Source of the DNA: a virus
Length of the DNA: 26,886 bases
IMG/VR virus record: IMGVR_UViG_3300020169_000093
Coordinates: 1-26,886 of that record
Direction: 5' to 3' (one strand)
This document shows, piece by piece, positions 1 through 5,864 of this stretch. The notes under the pieces were generated by a model. The model saw only the letters and a list, made by a program, of their open reading frames with translations, ran no database searches and was not told the DNA's origin. Numbering within the stretch: the first letter of the stretch is position 1; every line of letters begins with the position of its first letter. A program made the position numbers and the translations under genes.

Positions 1-678
1 GACCGCCTTCTTCGTTGAATCGTCGTTGAAGTGAATCGAGCCGCTCACCGCATCAGTCGAGACAACGAACTGAGCAGCGACTCCCGCCATCTCCTCATCG
101 GTGAACTCCAACGCCTCATCGCCCTCGACCTCACCATCAGCCTCGCCCTCAGCAACCGACTCCTCCTTCACAGGGACTGCCGCCGCTGGCTTCTCATCCT
201 TCATCCAAGCGTTGTAGGCATCCACGTCCAAAGCGCATCGCTCGTCCAAGGCAAGCATCGCATCACGATACAGGACGAACTCAGCACCCGAGTCAGCATC
301 GCCAATCAGGAACTTGCCCGCAGTGGCGTGGCGGTGGAAGTAGGACTTGCTCATCTCGATGGCATCCCACAACCGCTCCCGCTCATCCTTCACCTTGCGA
401 CCATCAGCCTTGATGAACGCCTTGAACTCAGGAGCGTTGAACGCATCCAAGCGAGCCGACAACAACGTGCCCAGCTTCAGCGACTTGTGGAACATCTCCA
501 CCGAGCCTTTCTTGATGCTCTCGTTCAACTTGACAATCGGAGCAGTTGCTCGCAACGCCTTGAGCGTAGCCTTGACCTCAGCAGATTGTGTCGGAGCCGA
601 CACTGCCTTGGCGTTTGACTTAGTACCTTCTGCAACCTTTGCGGTGGTTGCGACCTTGTTTGATGTTTGCTTTTTCAC
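1..678 (-). CDS. Partial phage-like protein of unknown function, acidic C-terminal part
   Basis: The leftward frame is open for 226 codons from a GTG at 676-678 to the window edge, so the C-terminus is missing. An in-frame TAA at 709-711 limits the start, and GTG is the best initiator between them. The N-terminal 45 residues are rich in Lys, Ala and Thr (starting MKKQTSNKVATTAK). A mixed helical middle follows, then an acidic stretch rich in Glu, Gly and Val. I do not recognise a family. The composition is that of a normal soluble protein, whereas the plus-strand frame over the same bases is Arg/Leu-rich and reads as a shadow. It follows the small leftward gene at 770-1012 and the tRNA-like element, and probably shares their transcript. 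G+C is higher than in the phage body (33 of the first 60 bases). Confidence 0.75.
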   Translation of the reverse strand, partial: MKKQTSNKVATTAKVAEGTKSNAKAVSAPTQSAEVKATLKALRATAPIVKLNESIKKGSVEMFHKSLKLGTLLSARLDAFNAPEFKAFIKADGRKVKDERERLWDAIEMSKSYFHRHATAGKFLIGDADSGAEFVLYRDAMLALDERCALDVDAYNAWMKDEKPAAAVPVKEESVAEGEADGEVEGDEALEFTDEEMAGVAAQFVVSTDAVSGSIHFNDDSTKKAV

Positions 679-717
679 GGCAATTGAATTTGTGGGCTTT
701 TGCCCGATTTAAATTTG

Positions 718-763
718 AAGGAGTTGGGGACTCGAACCCCACGCGCACCGACTGCGACCCCTT
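718..763 (-). ncRNA. 46-nt tRNA-like fold (acceptor stem, short arm, canonical T-arm)
   Basis: Reading leftward, AAGGGGT (763-757) pairs with ACTCCTT (724-718) in a 7-bp acceptor-like stem with one G-T wobble. Directly inside it is a 4-bp hairpin CGCA/TGCG (756-744), then two bases, then a T-arm at 741-725 with stem TGGGG/CCCCA and loop TTCGAGT. The loop matches the tRNA T-loop consensus TTCRANY, and the T-arm abuts the acceptor strand exactly as in tRNA. There is no anticodon arm and no encoded CCA; the 3' side continues CAAATTT. The element lies 6 nt after the stop of the gene at 770-1012. It could be a processing signal (t-element) for RNase P or RNase Z, a tRNA-mimic domain, or the eroded 3' end of a tRNA. 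The fold was found by hand and no energy was computed. Confidence 0.5.
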
Positions 764-769
764 GGTGGA

Positions 770-1012
770 TTACAGGCGGTTGGTGATGAACCAATACGCC
801 TCTTGGATGCCCGCCTCGTCGAGGTACACATCGCACCTGTCTTTGTCCCGTCCTTTGCCATCAGCCAAGTCCCAGCCACCGAGGTAGAAGGAGATGTCCA
901 GTCGGTTGACGTGACCGCTGAAGGACACGAACCACTCACTTGAGTTGTGTCGGTTGATAGATTGCTCCAAACACTTGGTAGTCAGGGACATAAGGTCTTG
1001 TAAGTTCTTCAT
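770..1012 (-). CDS. Small hypothetical protein, 80 aa
   Basis: An 80-residue leftward protein starts at ATG 1010-1012 and ends at TAA 770-772. It is soluble, with no membrane segment: a helical N-terminus (MKNLQDLMSLTTKC) is followed by an aromatic, strand-like stretch (WFVSFSGHVNRLDISFYLGG) and an acidic helix ending YWFITNRL. I do not recognise the family. It heads the leftward unit that continues through the tRNA-like fold into the partial gene at the left edge. The upstream strand is A-rich just before the start and has no Shine-Dalgarno match, as expected for Bacteroidetes. I could not place a convincing promoter in the gap to its right. Confidence 0.7.
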   Translation of the reverse strand: MKNLQDLMSLTTKCLEQSINRHNSSEWFVSFSGHVNRLDISFYLGGWDLADGKGRDKDRCDVYLDEAGIQEAYWFITNRL

Positions 1013-1401
1013 CTTGTTGTTATTGTGCTGATTATCAGCGAGTTAGTGTTATTTTCGTTTAAAATCGGTTCTTTCCGACTGCAATATACTATTAATATCC
1101 GTTCAATCCTAATTAATCAGGAGAAATCTTCATTTTAATTGCATCGACGCCAACTGCACCACAGAACGATTCAAGCAGAGCACACAGAGCGGGCATCAGA
1201 CGTTGCCCCCAATTCATTTGAGCGCGGAAGGGGAAGGGTAGGGGTTAAGGGAAGGCTCCCTCTCTCTCCCTTTCGTAGAGAGTGCAAGGTTGCGCCCTTG
1301 CATCCCTGAGATTTCGTGTCGGTCTCGACACTGCGTCGGAGCGTGTGCCGTGCCATCAATCGGTGCAGAACAGGCGGTTCGAACCGCTCAGGCAAAACGC
1401 C

Positions 1402-1432
1402 AAAAAATCGGGACAACGCTCGGCAATCCCGA
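1402..1432 (-). terminator. Possible leftward intrinsic terminator
   Basis: On the minus strand TCGGGA (1432-1427) pairs with TCCCGA (1413-1408), and the stem is followed at once by six T. The stem is only 6 bp with a 13-nt loop, so it is a weak candidate. It has no leftward gene upstream of it in this gap, so a small RNA or read-through from the rightward block would be its only customer. Confidence 0.3.
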
Positions 1433-1527
1433 CCCCCTCCCCCGAATAAAAAATCGGTTTCCATTTCGAGGCGCGTCGCGTAATGTGTATATATAGCCCC
1501 CTTGCTTTCGGTATCTCGAAAAAGAAT

Positions 1528-1535
1528 TACCTTTG
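1528..1535 (+). promoter_or_regulatory. Bacteroidetes-type -7 box TACCTTTG before the 47-aa gene
   Basis: TACCTTTG matches the TAnnTTTG -7 consensus of Bacteroidetes sigma-70-type promoters. It ends only 3 nt before the ATG at 1539, so transcription would begin at or very near the start codon and give a leaderless mRNA. A TTG lies upstream at 1502-1504, 23 nt from the box, a loose match to the -33 element. Confidence 0.4.
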
Positions 1536-1538
1536 ACT

Positions 1539-1682
1539 ATGTCCTGGGAGCTTTCTATTCATAACCGCATTCACATCGGTTTTTGTTTTGGCTGGTCTTG
1601 GTACCCTAGGGATTCTGAGTTTGACCATTCAGAGTTTATTTTATTTTTTGGCTTGGTCAGCTTGAACTTAAAGATTTACTGA
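1539..1682 (+). CDS. Small phage protein, 47 aa
   Basis: A 47-residue frame runs from ATG 1539 to TGA 1680-1682. It is rich in aromatic and hydrophobic residues with charged spacing (begins MSWELSIHNRIHIGF; later SEFDHSEFILFFGLVSL). This pattern recalls small conserved phage proteins of unknown role with a WYP...YSEF-type core, but I assign no function. The stop overlaps the next start (TGATG at 1680-1684), so the two genes are translationally coupled. That coupling, together with the composition, is the main evidence that the frame is real. A -7 box lies just before the start. Confidence 0.65.
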   Translation: MSWELSIHNRIHIGFCFGWSWYPRDSEFDHSEFILFFGLVSLNLKIY

Positions 1683-1849
1683 TGTACGGATTAAAAGTAA
1701 AGGATGGTCGTTTAGTTAACGACCGTTTACCTGGCGAAACTGGTATTGCTCAGGCTGCTCGTTATTACAAAATGAAGAAGCGTTCTGAGAAAATATCGAT
1801 GATTGCCGACGCTATTAATTTAGCTGATATGCGTGAAGGCGATATGTAA
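1682..1849 (+). CDS. Small basic phage protein, 55 aa
   Basis: A 55-residue frame runs from ATG 1682 to TAA 1847-1849, coupled to the gene before it by a TGATG overlap. The protein has a short strand-like N-terminus (MYGLKVKDGRLVNDRLPGE) and a basic helical stretch (IAQAARYYKMKKRSEKISM) followed by an acidic amphipathic helix. The basic helix could bind nucleic acid or a partner, but there is no recognisable domain. A hairpin terminator follows 33 nt after the stop, so the two tiny genes form a complete short transcription unit. Confidence 0.65.
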   Translation: MYGLKVKDGRLVNDRLPGETGIAQAARYYKMKKRSEKISMIADAINLADMREGDM

Positions 1850-1882
1850 TTGGTTGTTTATTTTGTGTAGAGTTGTAGAGTT

Positions 1883-1908
1883 AAGAGAGGTCTGGGGGCC
1901 TCTTTTTT
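1883..1908 (+). terminator. Rho-independent terminator after the two tiny genes
   Basis: AAGAGAGG (1883-1890) pairs with CCTCTTTT (1899-1906) around an 8-nt G-rich loop, with one G-T wobble, and the stem runs into a T-rich tract (1903-1908). It closes the 1539-1849 unit and separates it from the protease gene. Confidence 0.75.
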
Positions 1909-1957
1909 CTTGCCCGTCTTTTTTGTGGGGTAAAAAATTTCGTTGATTTAGGCCAAA

Positions 1958-1976
1958 AGTGTAGAGAGTCTACACT
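1958..1976. promoter_or_regulatory. Perfect inverted repeat AGTGTAGA-3-TCTACACT, likely operator
   Basis: The arms are 8 bp and perfectly complementary around GAG. It contains two of the eight TGTAGA motifs in the gap and lies about 205 bp before the protease start. A dimeric DNA-binding protein is the simplest reading. It is not followed by a T-run, so it is a poor terminator. Confidence 0.5.
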
Positions 1977-2182
1977 AAAATGTAGAGTTTAAAAAAAGTC
2001 TACACAAAAAAATCCTAGTGTTTATGGTAGTTATAGAGTGAAGTGTTAAGAATGTTAAGTTTACTCTCTACTATAAGAGTTCAAGAAAAATATATATAGT
2101 AGTTATTGTCCATATATATATATAGGGAAAAAAGTCTACATTCTACATTGGTGATGTTGTGTTGTAATTTGGCAAAAAAAAT

Positions 2183-3235
2183 ATGCGGCTCTTACTTTTC
2201 TTTTTCTTTTTCCCGTGCGTGGTTTTCTCACAAGACGTTTGCGGCACTTCGTATGATTCTTCTCTTTATTTATTTCCTTCTTCTCGTATTTCTAACGAAT
2301 GGAAGGAGATACCTGTTGCGGTTCATATTTGTTATTCGGACAGTTTGGGGGGTTGGTTTAGCGAGGAGTATGTTGAGGAAGCGATTGCTGATTTAAATGC
2401 TGATATGTCTGAGGCTATGATATCGGTTGATTTGGTTCACGTCGGCTATAAAGATTTGGAGGATTACAGTTGGTATGACAGTTATGCTTTTAATCCTAAC
2501 GGCAATTGGTGCTTTCCTTTTTTCGGTACTCAGAACAGTATTTTAGCTACGGACTTATCTCTTCCTGACTGGGACCCTAATTATCATTGTAATATCTATG
2601 TGATACCAAAGATGTGCGCTGGGATACTGGGATGGTCTTACGTGACGGCTTCTGCTACGAATGCTCGCGACGGTATCTGGTTGCGTTCGGACATATTCGG
2701 TTTGGGCAGTGTTCACCCTCGCAATAACGAGAACAAAGTTTTGACTCACGAGATGGGTCATTACTGCGGTCTTCATCACGTTTTCCAATCTGTAAATTTC
2801 TGTGGTGATGACGGCGGCTTGCCTTGCGACGTTTGGGGAGATTTCGTTTGCGATACTCCTCCTACTAAGTTGCAATGGGAATGTGACCCTCCTATGTGTC
2901 CCGAGTCTTTATATAATTATACTGCTGACAACCATATGGATTACTACCCTGACTCGTGTCGTCACCACTTTACGCCTGGTCAGGTGGACCGTATGCACGA
3001 TATGTTGAGTTACCAGCGTGCGGGTTTATTTGGCGGCTACCCTATTTGTTTGGGCGACTGCAATGGCGATTATGTAGTTGGTATTTCTGACCTTATGCTT
3101 ATCCTTTCGTGCTGGGGCTCTGCTGGCTGTTTAGACGGCGACATAAACCAAAGCGGCTTAGTTAATATTTACGACTTAAATATGTTTTTGTCTTTGTACG
3201 GAACGATATGCGAGGGTAATATTTTGTGGAAATAG
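2183..3235 (+). CDS. Secreted M43 (pappalysin-like) zinc metalloprotease with dockerin-like C-terminus
   Basis: The 350-residue protein begins with a signal peptide (MRLLLFFFFFPCVVFS, probable cleavage before QDVCG). The catalytic domain carries the extended zinc motif HEMGHYCGLHH: zinc ligands H189, H193 and H199, catalytic E190. The Met-turn NHMDYYPDSC (Met252) is followed by HHFTPGQVDRM, which is typical of family M43. Several Cys residues suggest disulfides and export. Residues 291-340 hold two calcium-loop-like segments (GDCNGDYVVGISDLM and DGDINQSGLVNIYDLNMF), resembling a dockerin type I repeat pair. The role would be cleavage of extracellular or surface proteins; the target is unknown. 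The gene is alone between a multi-site control region and the chaperone promoter. The start is fixed by the signal peptide. Host-derived cargo is the likely origin. Confidence 0.88.
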   Translation: MRLLLFFFFFPCVVFSQDVCGTSYDSSLYLFPSSRISNEWKEIPVAVHICYSDSLGGWFSEEYVEEAIADLNADMSEAMISVDLVHVGYKDLEDYSWYDSYAFNPNGNWCFPFFGTQNSILATDLSLPDWDPNYHCNIYVIPKMCAGILGWSYVTASATNARDGIWLRSDIFGLGSVHPRNNENKVLTHEMGHYCGLHHVFQSVNFCGDDGGLPCDVWGDFVCDTPPTKLQWECDPPMCPESLYNYTADNHMDYYPDSCRHHFTPGQVDRMHDMLSYQRAGLFGGYPICLGDCNGDYVVGISDLMLILSCWGSAGCLDGDINQSGLVNIYDLNMFLSLYGTICEGNILWK

Positions 3236-3239
3236 TTTG

Positions 3240-3247
3240 TAGCTTTG
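3240..3247 (+). promoter_or_regulatory. -7 box TAGCTTTG before groEL
   Basis: TAGCTTTG matches TAnnTTTG and ends 20 nt before the groEL ATG, just after the protease stop. No clear -33 TTG lies at the usual distance, so the call rests on the -7 box and position. Confidence 0.45.
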
Positions 3248-3267
3248 CTTTATTAAAATTGAATTAA

Positions 3268-4893
3268 ATGTTTACACCTAAGAATATCGTCTTTGACGAG
3301 GATGGCCGTTCAAAGTTGCGCGAAGGCATTACGAAGATGTCTAAAGCTGTCAAGAGCACTTTGGGTCCTAGCGGCCAAACTGTTATTATAGAATCGGAGC
3401 AGCATACTCACGGCATTACGGTTACTAAGGACGGCGTTACGGTTGCGAAATCTATCCACTTGCTGGACGCCGTTGAGAACTTGGCGGTACGTATTATGCG
3501 CGAGGCTTCGGAGCGTACGAGTACTCAGGCGGGCGACGGCACTACTACGGCTATCGTCTTGACGGAAGCTTTGATTAAGGTTACGGAGAGTTTTGTCAGC
3601 GACTATAGCGATATAAACAAGGCTGATTTCCTGCGGTTTCTTTCGGTATTGAGCGAGGAGACCATAGCTAGGGTGGGGGGTTCGGCAGTTGAGCTTACGG
3701 ACAAGAAGATGTTGGACGTGGCTACGATATCTGCAAATAACGACAAGGGGCTGGGCAAGATAATTTCTGACGTTTATCGTGCGGTCGGTGGTGACGGCGT
3801 GGTAACTGTGGAGAACGGTTTGCTTCCGTCTACGTATTACGAGGTTACTAAAGGTATGCGTTTTGAGCGTGGCTATACCTCTCCTCTTTTTGTAAATAAC
3901 CACGAGACGGACGAGTGTGTTTTGGAGGACTGTTACGTTATGGTATGTGGCAACGAGATAAACAGCCCTTTGCAGCTGGAGGGCGTGTTAAAGGAAATTA
4001 TCAGCGACAGGCATAAGTTGCTTTTGGTATCGCCTTGCTCTGTGAACTTCATTAATACGATGGCTGCTAACGTTATGAAAAACGGCATTAAGTTTTGCAA
4101 CGTTAACCCTCCGCAATTTGGTTGGAAGCAGGAGGAGGTGATGAGCGACTTGGCGCTATCGCTGGGCGCTAAATATTTCTCTGAGAAGACGGGCGACGAC
4201 TTGTCTTTAATTACGATGGCGGACCTCGGGTTTGCGAAGAAGGTAGTTGTGAAGCGCGACCATACCGTTGTTATGCGTGACGAGTCGAAGGTTGACCAAG
4301 GCGATATCGACCAGCGGGTAAAGGAGTTGCGGTCTGCTTTTGAGCATACAAATAAAAAAGACGAGAAGGATTTTTTCTTGGAGCGTATCGCGAGCTTGGC
4401 TGGCGGGGTCGGCGTTATTTATGTGGGCGGCAATACGGACTTGGAGCAGAAGGAGCGTTACGACAGGGTCGATGACGCGGTCTGTGCGGTTCGTTCTGCT
4501 TTGACCGAAGGTATTGTCCCTGGCGGCGGAGTGGCTTTGTTGGAGCAATCGTCTCGTTTGAGTGCTTATAGTTTGCGCAGAAAAATTTCTAGCGAAGAGT
4601 CGTTAGCGGCTAAGGTTTTGTCGATTGCTTTGGAGGCTCCGTTTATTCAGATAATTACAAACGCTGGTATCGATTCGGAAGAGGTCCTTAATAAAGTTAT
4701 AGATAGTCGCCGACGCGGATACGGCTTTAACGTAAAGACTCGTAAATATGGGAATATGATTCGCCAGGGCGTAGTTGACCCTGCTAAAGTTACTAAGAGC
4801 GCTTTACGCAACGCTATAAGCGTCGCTACTACAATACTGAGTACCAATGCAATTATCACATCAGCCCGTACCTATGAGGAAGCTAGTAAATGA
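3268..4893 (+). CDS. groL: Phage-encoded chaperonin GroEL (Hsp60)
   Basis: The 541-residue protein is close to the full GroEL length of about 545. Nucleotide-binding signatures are in place: TLGPSG at 31-36, TKDG with Asp55, GDGTTT with Asp90 (GroEL Asp87), PGGGVAL near 415 and a VDDAV segment whose Asp403 matches the hydrolysis residue Asp398. The C-terminal equatorial part has the expected YGFNVKTRKYGNMI and GVVDPAKVTKSALRNA blocks. The C-terminus ends TSARTYEEASK and lacks the GGM tail of bacterial GroEL. It is divergent from typical host GroEL in the apical domain, as phage chaperonins are. It starts a chaperone operon: the next gene overlaps its end, and a GroES-like gene follows. It likely folds virion or replication proteins in the infected cell. 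Confidence 0.95.
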   Translation: MFTPKNIVFDEDGRSKLREGITKMSKAVKSTLGPSGQTVIIESEQHTHGITVTKDGVTVAKSIHLLDAVENLAVRIMREASERTSTQAGDGTTTAIVLTEALIKVTESFVSDYSDINKADFLRFLSVLSEETIARVGGSAVELTDKKMLDVATISANNDKGLGKIISDVYRAVGGDGVVTVENGLLPSTYYEVTKGMRFERGYTSPLFVNNHETDECVLEDCYVMVCGNEINSPLQLEGVLKEIISDRHKLLLVSPCSVNFINTMAANVMKNGIKFCNVNPPQFGWKQEEVMSDLALSLGAKYFSEKTGDDLSLITMADLGFAKKVVVKRDHTVVMRDESKVDQGDIDQRVKELRSAFEHTNKKDEKDFFLERIASLAGGVGVIYVGGNTDLEQKERYDRVDDAVCAVRSALTEGIVPGGGVALLEQSSRLSAYSLRRKISSEESLAAKVLSIALEAPFIQIITNAGIDSEEVLNKVIDSRRRGYGFNVKTRKYGNMIRQGVVDPAKVTKSALRNAISVATTILSTNAIITSARTYEEASK

Positions 4894-5128
4894 TTGGCTT
4901 ACGGACATAGGGGAGGAATCTCTTTTTGCTGACGGATTTGACGACGCTATTATCGGCTTGTCGTATGACCCGCTTGCGGATAGCTACCGTGTGTGTTACA
5001 GCATTGACAAGTGCTACGATTGTTTGGTAAAGGACGACGAGATGTCTTTTGACGAAGCCGTCGAGTATTTTGAGTATAATGTCATAGGCTCGTATATGGG
5101 TCCTAGGACACCAATTTTTGTAATATGA
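4874..5128 (+). CDS. Conserved small phage protein, 84 aa, in the chaperone operon
   Basis: The preferred start is ATG 4874, giving 84 residues and a 20-nt overlap with groEL. An upstream ATG at 4847 would add nine residues and deepen the overlap. The protein is acidic and begins MRKLVNDWLTDIGEESL. Its C-terminal core (SFDEAVEYFEYNVIGSYMG, then TPIFVI) resembles small conserved proteins found in many tailed phages, for which I know no function. Its stop overlaps the GroES-like start (ATGA at 5125-5128), so it is translated with the chaperones. A role linked to folding or to a GroEL substrate is only guessed from position. Confidence 0.75.
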   Translation: MRKLVNDWLTDIGEESLFADGFDDAIIGLSYDPLADSYRVCYSIDKCYDCLVKDDEMSFDEAVEYFEYNVIGSYMGPRTPIFVI

Positions 5129-5382
5129 AGCCAATCAATAAATACCTTGTCATCGACCCTATCGACGAACAGTTTGTTTCTTCGTCTGGCTTGATTTTAT
5201 CTACGGAAGACGCTAAATCGTTTCGCTATAAAAAAGCTACGGTAGTAGAGTCTGGCACTCAGATAGATACGATACATAAAGGCGACGTCATCTATTACGA
5301 CAAGAACGCTGGTCACTCTATGATGATAGGCGACGTTACGTACACTATTATTCTTGAGAGGGACGTTGTTGTTGTCGTATAG
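5125..5382 (+). CDS. groS: GroES-like co-chaperonin (Cpn10), 85 aa
   Basis: The 85-residue protein has the GroES plan: an N-terminal strand (KPINKYLVIDPID), a mobile-loop region with the SSGLIL motif near 19-25 that should contact the GroEL apical domain, a KKATVVESG strand, a KGDVIYYDK turn matching the VGDIVIF region of GroES, and a C-terminal strand (TIILERDVVVVV). It is about 12 residues shorter than E. coli GroES. It follows groEL by one small gene and is coupled by ATGA. The acidic 26-30 segment varies in phage members of this family. Its last 35 nt overlap the end of the leftward winged-helix gene. Confidence 0.85.
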   Translation: MKPINKYLVIDPIDEQFVSSSGLILSTEDAKSFRYKKATVVESGTQIDTIHKGDVIYYDKNAGHSMMIGDVTYTIILERDVVVVV

Positions 5383-5827
5383 ACTGGTTAATTTTTTTGA
5401 TGTAGTTACGGTATACTACATCTGTATAGGGGGCGCTCTTTTTGAACATAGGGTTGGCGGATTGTGTTTCTGCGAACTCTTGCCCGTTGAGTTTATTGTA
5501 TACGGCATTGAGCATAGCTCGTCCTTTGTATGAGAGTTCGTACAGGGCTTTTTGATTCCCTTTGCGCTTTCTAAATACGTGTATCCATCCATCGCGAAGG
5601 AGGTCGGAGAATCGTTTTTTATTCCAGCTCATCAGCTGGTTGTATTCATCGAACGTATCTTTTGTGAAGTACGATTCTGAATATAAGAAGAGGAGCATCT
5701 CTAGTTCTACGGTTCCGAGTCCGTAGTTTGATTTTACCCACCTACGTATTACGCGCCAGTACTTTAGGTAGTCGTTGGGCGGTTCTGTGCGGCTGTACCG
5801 CTTGCGAATGTTTTTGTGAATCTTCAT
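5348..5827 (-). CDS. Winged-helix (MarR-like) DNA-binding protein, probable regulator
   Basis: The preferred start is ATG 5825-5827 (MKIHKNIRKRYS), giving 159 residues; a longer frame to 5893 would run over the promoter and the divergent gene. After a basic N-terminus, residues from about 35 to 110 read as a winged helix: helices over VELEMLLFLYSESYFT and FDEYNQLMS, a recognition-helix candidate NKKRFSDLLRDGW, and a wing IHVFRKRKGNQKALYELSYKG. The C-terminal third is basic and Gln-rich. It is the only leftward gene between 1013 and the right edge. It converges on the GroES-like gene with a 35-nt tail overlap and diverges from the structural block at 5865, with interleaved -7 boxes. Regulation of that block, and of itself, is an inference. 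A virion-structural role is an alternative. Confidence 0.75.
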   Translation of the reverse strand: MKIHKNIRKRYSRTEPPNDYLKYWRVIRRWVKSNYGLGTVELEMLLFLYSESYFTKDTFDEYNQLMSWNKKRFSDLLRDGWIHVFRKRKGNQKALYELSYKGRAMLNAVYNKLNGQEFAETQSANPMFKKSAPYTDVVYRNYIKKINQSIRQQQRPSQE

Positions 5828-5840
5828 TAAATTTAATTTG

Positions 5841-5858
5841 TAACTTTGGTCAAAGTTA
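5841..5858. promoter_or_regulatory. Interleaved divergent promoter: two TAACTTTG -7 boxes as an inverted repeat
   Basis: TAACTTTG at 5841-5848 reads rightward and the same sequence at 5858-5851 reads leftward, separated by GT, so the two -7 boxes form an 8-2-8 inverted repeat. The rightward box ends 16 nt before ATG 5865, and the leftward box ends 23 nt before ATG 5827. Each promoter's -33 region falls inside the opposite gene; a TTTG at 5813-5816 is a loose rightward -33 candidate. Polymerase could occupy only one at a time. Confidence 0.6.
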
Positions 5859-5864
5859 TAAGTT

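Larger units (their letters stand above)
1013..1538. other. Divergent intergenic region with a cluster of inverted repeats
   Basis: About 525 bases separate the leftward genes from the rightward genes, and I find no convincing gene. Four inverted repeats lie within 150 bases. TGCAAGG/CCTTGCA is at 1283-1302 (7 bp, 6-nt loop). GTGTCG/CGACAC is at 1316-1331 (6 bp, 4-nt loop). The perfect 14-bp palindrome GCGGTTCGAACCGC is at 1374-1387. TCGGGA/TCCCGA is at 1408-1432 (6 bp, 14-nt or shorter loop depending on pairing). Read leftward, the last one is followed by TTTTTT (1407-1402), like an intrinsic terminator. Purine- and pyrimidine-rich runs lie at 1225-1270. A structured RNA, an origin or regulator sites are all possible. 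Confidence 0.5.
1850..2182. other. AT-rich gap with repeated TGTAGA/TCTACA sites
   Basis: This 333-base gap holds the terminator above and no convincing gene. TGTAGA or its complement occurs eight times: starts at 1866, 1874, 1960 and 1981 (forward) and at 1969, 1999, 2135 and 2142 (reverse). Two are paired as inverted repeats: AGTGTAGA/TCTACACT at 1958-1976 (8 bp arms, 3-nt centre) and TGTAGA/TCTACA at 1981-2004. Two pairs are direct repeats with 7-8 bp spacing. TA-repeat tracts lie at 2089-2124. The layout looks like a multi-site operator or control region upstream of the metalloprotease. Confidence 0.6.

Noticed and set aside
31-618. Long rightward frame over the left edge
   Set aside because: It is Arg/Leu-rich and unlike a normal protein, whereas the leftward frame over the same bases is open for 226 codons with natural composition.
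655-830. Complete tRNA gene around the T-arm
   Set aside because: No 5' acceptor strand, D-arm or anticodon arm could be fitted at the usual distances; only a shortened fold closes.
1374-1387. GCGGTTCGAACCGC read as a tRNA T-arm
   Set aside because: A 5-bp stem with a 7-nt loop does not close; the sequence is simply a perfect palindrome.
1171-1464. 97-residue leftward frame in the divergent gap
   Set aside because: Low-complexity Arg/Leu/Ser composition over repeats and palindromes, with no coupling to neighbours; treated as chance.
2106-2396. Rightward frame overlapping the start of the metalloprotease
   Set aside because: It runs out of frame through the signal-peptide region of the protease, whose motifs fix the correct frame.
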